A stretch of DNA of 23,335 bases from an uncultured Eubacteriales bacterium (GTDB lineage: Bacteria; Bacillota; Clostridia; Lachnospirales; Lachnospiraceae). The notes beneath the pieces were generated by a model. The model ran no database searches, was not told the origin of the DNA, and was given only the letters and a program-made list of their open reading frames with translations. Location of the stretch: positions 1 to 23,335 of the forward strand of contig CACZSO010000038.1 of assembly GCA_902783795.1 (NCBI GenBank). Direction: 5' to 3'. Below are positions 1 through 7,346 of the stretch, piece by piece (positions within the stretch are counted from its first letter, which is position 1; each line of letters starts with the position of its first letter). Both the position numbers and the translations under genes were made by a program.

Positions 1-28
1 GCTCTTTTTTCTTCTATGCCATATAATT

Positions 29-2494
29 TTACTCGAACATCTCTGCTTTTACCTTTTTGGCCACGTGGCTGTATACGATCTGCCGGATAATGTTCGCTGC
101 GCAGCGCCGTACATCCAGTTTGCTGAGCTGTCTGTTTTTCAGTGCTTTTCTGATATTCATTTTATCCATGGGAAGCCCTGCCATGATCATATCGTTGCCG
201 GCATGAAGGGCCAGTCCGGCGCTGCCCTGGCCGGGCAATGTTGAGAACCAGTCGGTCATGACCACACCGTCAAAGCCCCATTCGTTCCTGAGGATCCCGG
301 TGAGGAGGTCATAGTTGTCCGGCGTGTAGATATCATTCAGTTTGTTATAACTGGACATGACTGACTTCACGCCCCCTTCTTTAACGGCTGTCTCAAAGCC
401 TCTTAAATATATCTCACGCAAGGCCCGTTCGTTTACGCGGCTGTTGGAATGCATGCGGTCATCCTCTGCGTTGTTGCAGCAGAAATGCTTGATGGTTGCG
501 TAGTTCCCATCGATGGACTGGACGCCCTTTACCAGGGCGGCGGCCATCTTACCGGTGAGATACGGATCCTCTGACATATACTCAAAGTTACGGCCGCAGA
601 GCGGGTTTTTGTGGATGTTCATGGCCGGCCCCAGCCAGTAGGTGATGCCGTATTCTGACATTTCCAGCGAGATGCCTTCTCCCACACGCTGCATGATGGC
701 GGTGTTCCAGGTCTGGGCCAATGTGGTCCCCACGGGCCAGGCGGTAGCGTACTGATACAAAAGCTCCGACTTTTCTTCGTCAGCGGTCAGGAACTTCGTC
801 AGCAGGCCGGGCATATTATCCATGACACTCAGCATGCTGTTGCCTTTAACGAATTTCAGCTTACCTTTTTTATTAAGGGCGGAGACTCTTAAGAGCCGGA
901 GGCCTGCGGGGCCATCCGCCAGGTTCACATTGATGAGGCCTTTTTTGTAAAGCTTCGTGGTAGTCCGTCCTACGGCGCCGGGGGTGAAGAATTTATCTGC
1001 GCTCATCATGGAGGGGATGCCGCCGCCCACACAGACATCGATCATATCCTCTAAAGTCAGGCGGGACATGATGTTGTCCACTTTTGCGTCAGAATAGGGC
1101 AGGGGATCTTCATAGACCATGGTCTCTGTCTGCACATCGGCGGCATTCAGGGAAAGCACCGGAAGAGCAGCGGTATCATCTGCTGCAGGCCGGATGACCG
1201 GTGTGATCTCTTCCACGCTCTGAAGCGGAACACACAGGTTCTGATGACGGGAGATATAGGCTTTATCAGAAAGCCGCATCACTACCGAAGCCTTCGTATC
1301 CCTGGAAGAAGTACCTATCCGGACGATGTAATCACCTTGTTCCAGAAGGAACGCGGCTTCTTTCTCCGAATAGCTTGCAAGAGAAGAGAAGGGGAAGAAC
1401 AACTCCAATGTCTCCTCTTCGCCAGGCCTTAATTCCTTTGTTTTGGCAAAGGCCGTAAGGCGCTGGTACTCTTTCGGAAGTTCTCCTTCGGGAGCGCTGA
1501 CATAGACCTGCACCACTTCTTTTCCGGGGACATTGCCGGTATTTTTAACCGTGGCCGTACCACGGATCCCCTGCTTTTCTGTATCCAGGTAAAAAGCATG
1601 CCGGGTGATCTCAAATGTGGTGTAAGAAAGGCCGAAACCGAAAGGATATAAAGGCTCTACGCCAAAAGTATCGTAATAGCGGTAGCCCACATAGATGCCT
1701 TCTTTGTAGTATTGATTCTTCACATCCCCCGACAGATAGCTGTAAAACTCATGACAGGGCACATCTTCATAGACTTTAGCCCAGGTATCCGTCAGTTTGC
1801 CGGAGGGTGTCACATTTCCTGTGAGGACATCGGCAAAAGCGTTTCCGCCTTCCATACCCATCTGGCAGACAAACAGGACTGCGCTTAAGGGGACATCACT
1901 GATCTTAGACAGGCTTAAGTATGAACCTGAATTAATGACCAGGATGGATTTTTTGTACATAGCGGCCATGACGCGGATGTTATCTGCTTCCAGATCATCC
2001 AGATCAAAATCGCCCCGATCCAGTTTCCGGTCGCCGCCTTCACCCGCCTGCCGTGAAACTACATAGACCGCGGCCTCGCACTCAGGATCAATGTCGCTTT
2101 CGTCGATCCGACGCCCGAAGGGCAGGGGATCTGCCGCCAGCATATCGGCCATATCCAGCTTTCTTTTAGCCTTTTTGGCATCCGGATCATCCGCTTCTTT
2201 GTCAAAATCTTTGATCCACTTTTCTGTGGTGATCTCAAAACCGGCCGCTTTCAGGCCCTCTAAGATGGTCACTGTCTGACGTTCATTTACTTCACCGGAA
2301 CCGGTGCCGCCTTTTACGGTATGGGAGGCGCCGGCACCGAAAAGCGCCAGTTTTCCGGGGGCCAATGGCAGGGCATTTCCTTCATTCTTAAGCAGTACGA
2401 TACCTTCACCGGCAGCCTCCCGGGCCAGCAGCCGGTTCGCGGCTTCCCGTTTAGTGATGGCCGGAGTCCGGGCAGCAGCAGTAAAACTCTTCAT
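29..2494 (-). CDS. Glycoside hydrolase family 3 beta-glycosidase with permuted domain order
   Basis: Predicted to hydrolyse terminal beta-linked sugars by the retaining GH3 mechanism. The 821-residue protein has its domains in swapped order. Residues 1-290 are the alpha/beta-sandwich domain usually found second (GEGGDR at 151-156, with E152 the likely acid/base). Residues 300-400 are the fibronectin-III-like domain. Residues 470-800 are the catalytic barrel, with KHF at 669-671 and the likely nucleophile D748 in the MTDW motif. This permuted layout is known in some rumen and gut Clostridia. There is no signal peptide, so it is probably cytosolic and acts on imported oligosaccharides. The ATG start is well supported by AAGGAGG seven bases upstream. 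A promoter is visible at 2557-2586. Substrate (beta-glucoside, beta-xyloside or other) cannot be told from sequence alone. Confidence 0.93.
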   Translation of the reverse strand: MKSFTAAARTPAITKREAANRLLAREAAGEGIVLLKNEGNALPLAPGKLALFGAGASHTVKGGTGSGEVNERQTVTILEGLKAAGFEITTEKWIKDFDKEADDPDAKKAKRKLDMADMLAADPLPFGRRIDESDIDPECEAAVYVVSRQAGEGGDRKLDRGDFDLDDLEADNIRVMAAMYKKSILVINSGSYLSLSKISDVPLSAVLFVCQMGMEGGNAFADVLTGNVTPSGKLTDTWAKVYEDVPCHEFYSYLSGDVKNQYYKEGIYVGYRYYDTFGVEPLYPFGFGLSYTTFEITRHAFYLDTEKQGIRGTATVKNTGNVPGKEVVQVYVSAPEGELPKEYQRLTAFAKTKELRPGEEETLELFFPFSSLASYSEKEAAFLLEQGDYIVRIGTSSRDTKASVVMRLSDKAYISRHQNLCVPLQSVEEITPVIRPAADDTAALPVLSLNAADVQTETMVYEDPLPYSDAKVDNIMSRLTLEDMIDVCVGGGIPSMMSADKFFTPGAVGRTTTKLYKKGLINVNLADGPAGLRLLRVSALNKKGKLKFVKGNSMLSVMDNMPGLLTKFLTADEEKSELLYQYATAWPVGTTLAQTWNTAIMQRVGEGISLEMSEYGITYWLGPAMNIHKNPLCGRNFEYMSEDPYLTGKMAAALVKGVQSIDGNYATIKHFCCNNAEDDRMHSNSRVNERALREIYLRGFETAVKEGGVKSVMSSYNKLNDIYTPDNYDLLTGILRNEWGFDGVVMTDWFSTLPGQGSAGLALHAGNDMIMAGLPMDKMNIRKALKNRQLSKLDVRRCAANIIRQIVYSHVAKKVKAEMFE

Positions 2495-2556
2495 AAGTGT
2501 TCCTCCTTGATAGTCTGGGATATTTGTAAACGATCAAAAAAGTCTAAATTTAATTC

Positions 2557-2586
2557 AGTATAACATAAAGAAAAGCATTCGGGCAA
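2557..2586 (-). promoter_or_regulatory. Sigma-70-type promoter for the GH3 gene
   Basis: Reading the minus strand, TTGCCC (2581-2586) is followed after 18 bases by TATACT (2557-2562), about 60 bases upstream of the GH3 start codon. The -10 is close to consensus and the -35 is weaker. It would transcribe GH3 as a single-gene unit. Confidence 0.6.
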
Positions 2587-2625
2587 GATTGAGTTTTGCG
2601 TAAGACTTCTGTCCTGCCGGATGAC

Positions 2626-3248
2626 TCATTCTGCCTCTTTCAGAACAACGAGCCGGATGCATACGTTATTCAGACTCAGGAAAGATGAATACTGCACTTT
2701 TTCAGCACTGGCATAGACCAGGCGCAGTCCGATGTGGGATGAAGGATCCTCCGGGTTTATCAGATGGTAGGCCTGAGTCAGATCATAAGGCCGTCCGTCA
2801 TCCCTCAGCCTGAGGATGAGCCATTTTTCTCCGATGATAAAGCGCACGCGAAGATGCACTTTATGCCTTACTTTCACATTATGTTCGATGGCATTGACGC
2901 CCAGTTCTTCCAGACACAGTCCGGTGTGCATCGCCTGTTTATGCTCAATGCCGAAGCTTGTGCAAAGCTCCGCCACTTCCCTGGACATGGCGATGACTTC
3001 TTCAATGGTCTTGATGAGAAGGGGGGTCAGCATGGCGCAGATATAGCGCACCGCCATGGGAGATCCGCTTTTTATGATCTGTCTGAGCTTATCCGCATAC
3101 AGGCCGGGCCTTCTCCGCCGAAAAACTGCCCTGCCACGGCACTGTCTATGATCCCGTTCAAAGACAGTGTCAATGACTGGATCATGTGGATCATGACCAG
3201 ACGGCGGAATAAAAAACGCTGATATCTTCTTCCTGTACGTGTCTTCAT
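2626..3248 (-). pseudogene. Remnant of a MATE-transporter/ATPase fusion gene
   Basis: Two reading frames hold pieces of one recognisable architecture. Minus strand 3248-3072 starts with ATG and encodes 58 residues ending in a stop. It contains MIQSLTLSLNGIIDSAVAGQ and FFGGEG, typical of the first helix of MATE-family efflux transporters. A second frame (open from 3360, meaningful from about 3090 to 2626) carries a short piece resembling the middle of a MATE protein (KLRQIIKSGSPMAVRYICAM). It then runs into a GHKL ATPase domain with EELGVN (N box), RLRDDGRPYD (G1) and SSHIGLRL (G2). Almost all MATE helices are missing, and the two parts are out of frame. Fusions of MATE with a C-terminal anti-sigma-kinase-like ATPase occur in Clostridia (family knowledge). 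The ATPase part might still be translated, but no ribosome binding site was found for it. Internal deletion is the simplest explanation. Confidence 0.72.
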
Positions 3249-3521
3249 AAATGATGGATCTTTCTGTTAAGCAGAGGCATTTCCGGAACCGGGGCTCTCC
3301 TGTTCTGCACCGTGTAAAAAGAGCGGACATCAGGCCGGCCGGAAAAATATAAAGAAACATGCTTTTTAGGCAATTATAAACATCATTTCATATGAAAGCA
3401 ATAAACAGATAAAAATAAACAAAAATATCGGCTCGCTTCCGCCCGGACTGCAGACTGTACCAGGGTAAAGATCCTGCTGCGAGCCCTGCCTATCCCGGCC
3501 GAAGATGAGGGCTGTCCGATG

Positions 3522-3585
3522 AATCTTCTTAAGCATCCTCTTGAGAAAGTTCTCTGTCTGTGTTATGCTTTACCTTAAGAAGATT
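3522..3585. repeat. 12-bp perfect inverted repeat flanking the lyase promoter
   Basis: AATCTTCTTAAG at 3522-3533 is the exact reverse complement of CTTAAGAAGATT at 3574-3585. The 40-base interval contains the whole predicted promoter. The right arm overlaps the expected transcription start. It could be a pair of operator half-sites, or a DNA or RNA hairpin; the sequence does not decide. Confidence 0.6.
3541..3569 (+). promoter_or_regulatory. Sigma-70-type promoter for the PLP lyase gene
   Basis: TTGAGA (3541-3546), a 17-base spacer, then TATGCT (3564-3569). Transcription would begin near 3576, leaving a leader of about 37 bases before the ATG at 3613. Both hexamers match the consensus at four or five of six positions. 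Confidence 0.65.
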
Positions 3586-3612
3586 ACAAATAACAATCCA
3601 GGAGGCATTCTC

Positions 3613-4812
3613 ATGAAATTTGACTTTACCAGTATCATAGAGCGCCGCGGCCATGATGCCATCGCCGTGGATGCCATCGGGACCGGTAATATGGTACCTG
3701 CAAAGGAAGGTTTTGATCCCATCCCCATGTGGGTCGCGGATATGAACTTCCCCACCTGTCCGACCATCCAGGAAAGTATCATTGAGCGGGTGAAGCATCC
3801 GACCTTTGGTTATTACCGCCCCAGAGACGAGTATTTTAACTCCATCATCGAATGGCAGACGAAGCGGAACGGCGTAGAAGGCCTGACCCGCGAACACATC
3901 GGCTACCAGAACGGTGTGCTGGGCGGCGTAGCTTCGGCTCTCCGGGCTCTGTGCCAGCCGGGGGATCCGGTGCTTTTACATAAACCCACTTATGTAGGCT
4001 TCACGGGGACATTGACGAACGCTGGATATAAGATCGTCCACTCAGACCTTAAGCGGGATGAGAACGGTGTCTGGCGCATGGATTATGAAGACATGGATAA
4101 GAAACTGAAAGAGAACAATATCCATGTGGCCATCATGTGCAACCCCCACAACCCCTGCGGACGTGTCTGGGAAAAAGAAGAGCTTTTACAGGCTATGGAA
4201 GTCTATAAGGCGAACGATGTGTTTGTGATCTCGGACGAGATCTGGTCGGACATCATCCTTCACGGAAAGCACACACCTACCCAGTCTGTGTCTGAGGATG
4301 CCAGGAACCGTACCATGGCATTCTATGCCACATCGAAGACCTTCAGCCTGGCGGGGCTGATCGGCAGCTACCAGATCATTTATAATAAGTATCTGAGGGA
4401 CTTGGTGAATTCCGCCAGCTCTAAGACACATTATAATTCACAGAATGTGCTGTCTATGTACGCCCTGATCGGCGCCTATAAGCCGGAAGGCCACCAGTGG
4501 GTGGATGAGCTGTGTGAAGTCTTGCGGACCAGCTGCGACTACGCCTATGATTTCATTAATGAGCATTTCGAAGGCGTGTCTTTGTCAAAACCAGAAGGCA
4601 CGTACATGCTGTACTTAGACTGCCATGAGTGGCTGGAAAAACACGGCATTACCTGCGATGAACTAATCAGAAAAGGCTATGAGGTAGGGGTCTACTGGCA
4701 GGACGGACGCCCCTTCCATCAGCCGGATTCCATCCGTATGAACCTGGCGGTCCCCTACACCAGAGTTGTGGAGGCCTTTGACCGCCTGGATAAATACGTC
4801 TTCAACGCCTAA
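3613..4812 (+). CDS. MalY/PatB-family PLP-dependent C-S lyase / aminotransferase
   Basis: Fold-type I PLP enzyme of 399 residues, the usual length for the MalY/PatB family. Members mostly act as cystathionine beta-lyases that split cystathionine to homocysteine, pyruvate and ammonia. Visible features are PMWVADM near residue 38, CNPHNPCGR at 176-184 (substrate and cofactor contacts), SDEIW at 207-211 with D208 for the pyridine nitrogen, the PLP-binding lysine K242 in ATSKTFSLAGL, and the substrate-carboxylate arginine R375 in SIRMNLAVP. The reading frame is open upstream to 3541, but ATG at 3613 is the better start because GGAGG lies seven bases before it and the upstream part would overlap the promoter. 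Exact substrate (cystathionine, cysteine or another amino acid) is not resolved. Confidence 0.88.
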   Translation: MKFDFTSIIERRGHDAIAVDAIGTGNMVPAKEGFDPIPMWVADMNFPTCPTIQESIIERVKHPTFGYYRPRDEYFNSIIEWQTKRNGVEGLTREHIGYQNGVLGGVASALRALCQPGDPVLLHKPTYVGFTGTLTNAGYKIVHSDLKRDENGVWRMDYEDMDKKLKENNIHVAIMCNPHNPCGRVWEKEELLQAMEVYKANDVFVISDEIWSDIILHGKHTPTQSVSEDARNRTMAFYATSKTFSLAGLIGSYQIIYNKYLRDLVNSASSKTHYNSQNVLSMYALIGAYKPEGHQWVDELCEVLRTSCDYAYDFINEHFEGVSLSKPEGTYMLYLDCHEWLEKHGITCDELIRKGYEVGVYWQDGRPFHQPDSIRMNLAVPYTRVVEAFDRLDKYVFNA

Positions 4813-4813
4813 G

Positions 4814-4988
4814 CCTTCCCCTTTTTAGGGGAAGGTGGCACGGTGAAAGCCGTGACGGATGAGGTGTTTCATCAGTCAGACTTTTGGAAGCACCCCATCA
4901 GTCAGCCTTTGGCTGACAGCTTTTGCCCCTCCGTCAGCTTTCAGCTGACACCTCCCCCACTGGGGGAGGATAGCCTCAAGGGGAAGCC
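4814..4988. repeat. Composite intergenic palindromic repeat element, copy 1
   Basis: A 175-base non-coding block of hairpins: CCTTCCCC/GGGGAAGG (4814-4835), CACGG/CCGTG (4839-4854), GTCAGCC/GGCTGAC (4901-4917), GTCAGCT/AGCTGAC (4933-4949) and CCTCCCCC/GGGGGAGG (4951-4968). The characteristic strings GACGGATGAGG and CATCAGTCAGCC belong to a repeat type common between genes of gut Clostridia. The second half shares CATCAGTC(A/G)GC...GACAGCTT and AAGGGGAAGCC with the inverted copy at 22708-22785. In copy 1 these two parts are separated by another unit (about 4924-4974), so it looks like nested or joined elements. It may end or attenuate transcription from the lyase gene. Confidence 0.8.
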
Positions 4989-5014
4989 GGGTTTTACGTA
5001 TAGGAGGTTTTATT

Positions 5015-5881
5015 ATGCTATACGACATTGCAATTATCGGAACGGGGCCGGCAGCGCTGTCTGCAGCCCTGACACTGAAACTTCATGAAAAAGAGATCCT
5101 CTGGTTTGGTTCTGCTTCCTACAGCGATAAAGTGGAAAAATCAGAAAAGATTGCAAACTATCCGGGCCTGGGACTGATCAAGGGCAGTGACCTGAATGAG
5201 AAATTCAGGGAACACGCAAAGGCTCTGGACCTTACCAGCATTGATAAAAAGGTCACGAACATCCTTCCCATGCAGGACCAGTTCAGCCTGCTGGCGGAGA
5301 ATGAAATGTATGAGGCGAAAACCGTACTGCTGGCCACCGGGGTCGTACCTGCCAAAGGCTATGTTAACGAAGCGGAATATCTAGGCCGCGGCGTGTCCTA
5401 CTGTGCGACCTGTGACGGCTTTTTGTATAAGGGAAAGACCATTGCCGTTTTCTGCGGATCTGAACGGTATGAACATGAAGTGGAATACCTGGCGGAGATC
5501 GCAGATAAGGTCTACCTTTCCTGCGGCTATAAAAACGTGGGCATCACCCATCCGAAGGTGGAGCGCATCGATCCCATTAAAGAAGTAAAAGGCGGGATGA
5601 AGGTGACGGGGATCGTGCTGGCCAACGGTACGGAGATCGCCGTGGACGGCCTTTTCTGTTTGCGGAACGCGGTGGCGCCTTCCACCCTGGTGCCCGGCCT
5701 TGCGGTAGAGGGAGCTCACATCATCGTGAACCGGCAGCAGGAGACGAACTACCCGGGACTTTATGCCGCCGGAGACTGCACCGGACGCCCTTATCAGATC
5801 GCGAAAGCGGTGGGAGAGGGCAATGTGGCGGCTCATTCGATCCTGGAGTACTTAAGCGCCAGGAAAAAAGAACAGGAATAA
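5015..5881 (+). CDS. Thioredoxin-reductase-like flavoprotein lacking the canonical NADPH motif
   Basis: A 288-residue FAD-dependent disulfide reductase of the low-molecular-weight thioredoxin reductase family. FAD-binding signatures are GTGPAA at 9-14, the ATG region near 107-109, and GLYAAGDCTG at 248-257. The redox dithiol is C130-A-T-C133. The NADPH domain is unusual: where ordinary TrxB has GGGxSA there is FCGSERYEHEVEYLAE (146-161), and no HRR motif follows. Clostridia have ferredoxin-dependent thioredoxin reductases without these motifs, so the electron donor may not be NADPH. A strong AGGAGG (5002-5007) precedes the ATG. The aminopeptidase gene follows after 10 bases, so the two are probably co-transcribed. 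The repeat element separates it from the lyase gene upstream. Confidence 0.87.
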   Translation: MLYDIAIIGTGPAALSAALTLKLHEKEILWFGSASYSDKVEKSEKIANYPGLGLIKGSDLNEKFREHAKALDLTSIDKKVTNILPMQDQFSLLAENEMYEAKTVLLATGVVPAKGYVNEAEYLGRGVSYCATCDGFLYKGKTIAVFCGSERYEHEVEYLAEIADKVYLSCGYKNVGITHPKVERIDPIKEVKGGMKVTGIVLANGTEIAVDGLFCLRNAVAPSTLVPGLAVEGAHIIVNRQQETNYPGLYAAGDCTGRPYQIAKAVGEGNVAAHSILEYLSARKKEQE

Positions 5882-5891
5882 AGAGGTTTTT

Positions 5892-7124
5892 ATGTCATTC
5901 AAGTCACACAGAGAGAATTTATACGAACTCCTGCCTGAGAACAGCCTGGTGGTGAGTTACGCGGGCATCCCCATCCATACGAATGAGGATGATTATTATA
6001 ATTTTGAAGTGAACAGCCAGTATTTTTATCTGACGGGACTGGAGCGGGAAAACACGGCGTTTACGGCCTTGAAGACCGCGGAACGGGTCATTGAGACCTT
6101 GTTTATAGAAGAACCGGATGAACTGAATGAGCGCTGGACCGGGAAGATGCCCACGAAAGAAGAAGTCAGCGCCATATCCGGCATTGAGGACGTCAGGTAC
6201 ATTGACAGCCTGGACAGCATGCTCAGCAGCTATATGGGCCGTTTCCCGGTGGAATATGTATATGCTGATGTGTTCCGCGGACATAAAGATGATCTGCCGG
6301 ATTATAACGCAGTGAAGGCAAAAGAGCTTCTGGAAGCCTGGCCGGCGGTGACTCTGAAAGATCTGCATGCGGCTGTCACACCCCTTCGGGAAGTAAAGGA
6401 TGAGGAAGAGATCGAAAAGATCCGCAAGGCCATCGATATGACCCGGCAGGGGCTGGAATTTGTCATGAAGAACCTGAAGCCCGGGATGATGGAATACCAG
6501 GTGCAGGCGGATTATGAATACACCATTAAGCGTCTGGGCTCCAAACGGCCCTCTTTCAACACCATCGCCGGTTCCGGCCTGAACGGGTGCATGATGCACT
6601 ACGGGACGAATCATTGTATGGCAGAGGATGGCACATTGATCCTCTTAGATCTGGGCGCCAAGTATGAAAACTACTGCAGCGATATCACCCGAACCTATCC
6701 TGTCAACGGAAAGTTTACCCCCCGGCAGCGGGAGATCTATGAACTGGTGCTGAAGGCGAATAAAGAGGTGGCGGCTTATGCGAAGCCGGGCCTCACCCTG
6801 CGCCAGCTGAATGACCGCGCCAAAGAAGTCCTGGGAGAAGGACTGGTTTCCTTAGGCCTGATCCAGGATGTTTCGGAAGTGGGTAAGTATTACATGCATG
6901 GCGTAAGTCATGCCATAGGTATAGATGTGCATGACATCAGCTTCCCCGGGGATCTTCTGAAGCCCGGCTGGATCATCAGCAACGAGCCCGGTCTGTACAT
7001 TGACGAAGAAGCTATAGGCATCCGCATCGAGGATGATCTGCTCATCACAGAGGAAGGCTGCGAGGTGCTTTCGAAGGACATCATCAAAGAACCTGATGAG
7101 ATCGAAGCCTTTATGGCCAGATAA
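5892..7124 (+). CDS. Xaa-Pro aminopeptidase (M24B)
   Basis: Cytosolic metallopeptidase removing an N-terminal residue preceding proline. The 410-residue protein has the aminopeptidase P N-terminal domain (about 1-165), with NSQYFYLTG near 41-49, and the pita-bread catalytic domain (about 170-405). All five metal ligands are present: D253 (LLDLGA), D264 (YCSDITRTYP), H340 (HGVSHAIG), E365 (ISNEPGLYI) and E380 (GIRIEDD). H236 and H336 match the family's other active-site histidines. The start is supported by AGAGG a few bases upstream. It probably forms a two-gene unit with the flavoprotein. Typical housekeeping peptide turnover is expected. Confidence 0.93.
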   Translation: MSFKSHRENLYELLPENSLVVSYAGIPIHTNEDDYYNFEVNSQYFYLTGLERENTAFTALKTAERVIETLFIEEPDELNERWTGKMPTKEEVSAISGIEDVRYIDSLDSMLSSYMGRFPVEYVYADVFRGHKDDLPDYNAVKAKELLEAWPAVTLKDLHAAVTPLREVKDEEEIEKIRKAIDMTRQGLEFVMKNLKPGMMEYQVQADYEYTIKRLGSKRPSFNTIAGSGLNGCMMHYGTNHCMAEDGTLILLDLGAKYENYCSDITRTYPVNGKFTPRQREIYELVLKANKEVAAYAKPGLTLRQLNDRAKEVLGEGLVSLGLIQDVSEVGKYYMHGVSHAIGIDVHDISFPGDLLKPGWIISNEPGLYIDEEAIGIRIEDDLLITEEGCEVLSKDIIKEPDEIEAFMAR

Positions 7125-7203
7125 GACAGACATTTTTCGGAACTTCCGGGATAATCCTCGGAAAATGGCAGGAAGATGTTCTTAAGGTAAAAAAATCTGT
7201 TAC

Positions 7204-7245
7204 AATAAGCCCATAAGCAGGTATATTGCTTTTGGGCTTATTTTG
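7204..7245 (+). terminator. Rho-independent terminator after the aminopeptidase
   Basis: AATAAGCCCA (7204-7213) pairs perfectly with TGGGCTTATT (7233-7242), ending in a short T-rich tail. The loop can form a smaller stem (AAGCA/TGCTT). It lies about 80 bases after the aminopeptidase stop codon. Confidence 0.65.
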
Positions 7246-7346
7246 TACAGGTCTGTGTAATAATAATTAACGGGTTAAGCCGGCACGGGCCTGAGGGCGG
7301 CAGGTGGCTTTCATTCTGCCGGCCGGATTAAAGTGAGGAGGAATGT

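Larger units (their letters stand above)
3361..3612. other. Intergenic region between the MATE remnant and the PLP lyase
   Basis: No gene seen. The left third is AT-rich. A long-range stem GGCTCGC (3430-3436) / GCGAGCC (3479-3485) encloses a GC-rich segment. The right part holds the promoter and inverted repeat annotated separately. I do not recognise a known riboswitch class here. Confidence 0.5.

Noticed and set aside
3430..3485. Possible T-box or riboswitch leader before the PLP lyase
   Set aside because: There is a GGCTCGC/GCGAGCC stem, but no T-box core sequence, no terminator before the start codon, and the predicted promoter lies downstream of it. I do not recognise a riboswitch class.
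4814..4988. CRISPR-like repeated palindromes
   Set aside because: The stems differ in sequence and there are no regular repeats with uniform spacers or cas genes nearby.
4843..5088. 81-codon plus-strand open frame covering the repeat element
   Set aside because: It is made mostly of hairpin repeat sequence, overlaps the start of the flavoprotein in another frame, and has no ribosome binding site or recognisable protein motif.
7260..7346. Possible promoter before the three-domain hydrolase
   Set aside because: AT-rich TAATAAT is present, but no -35 at proper spacing was found, so it was not called.
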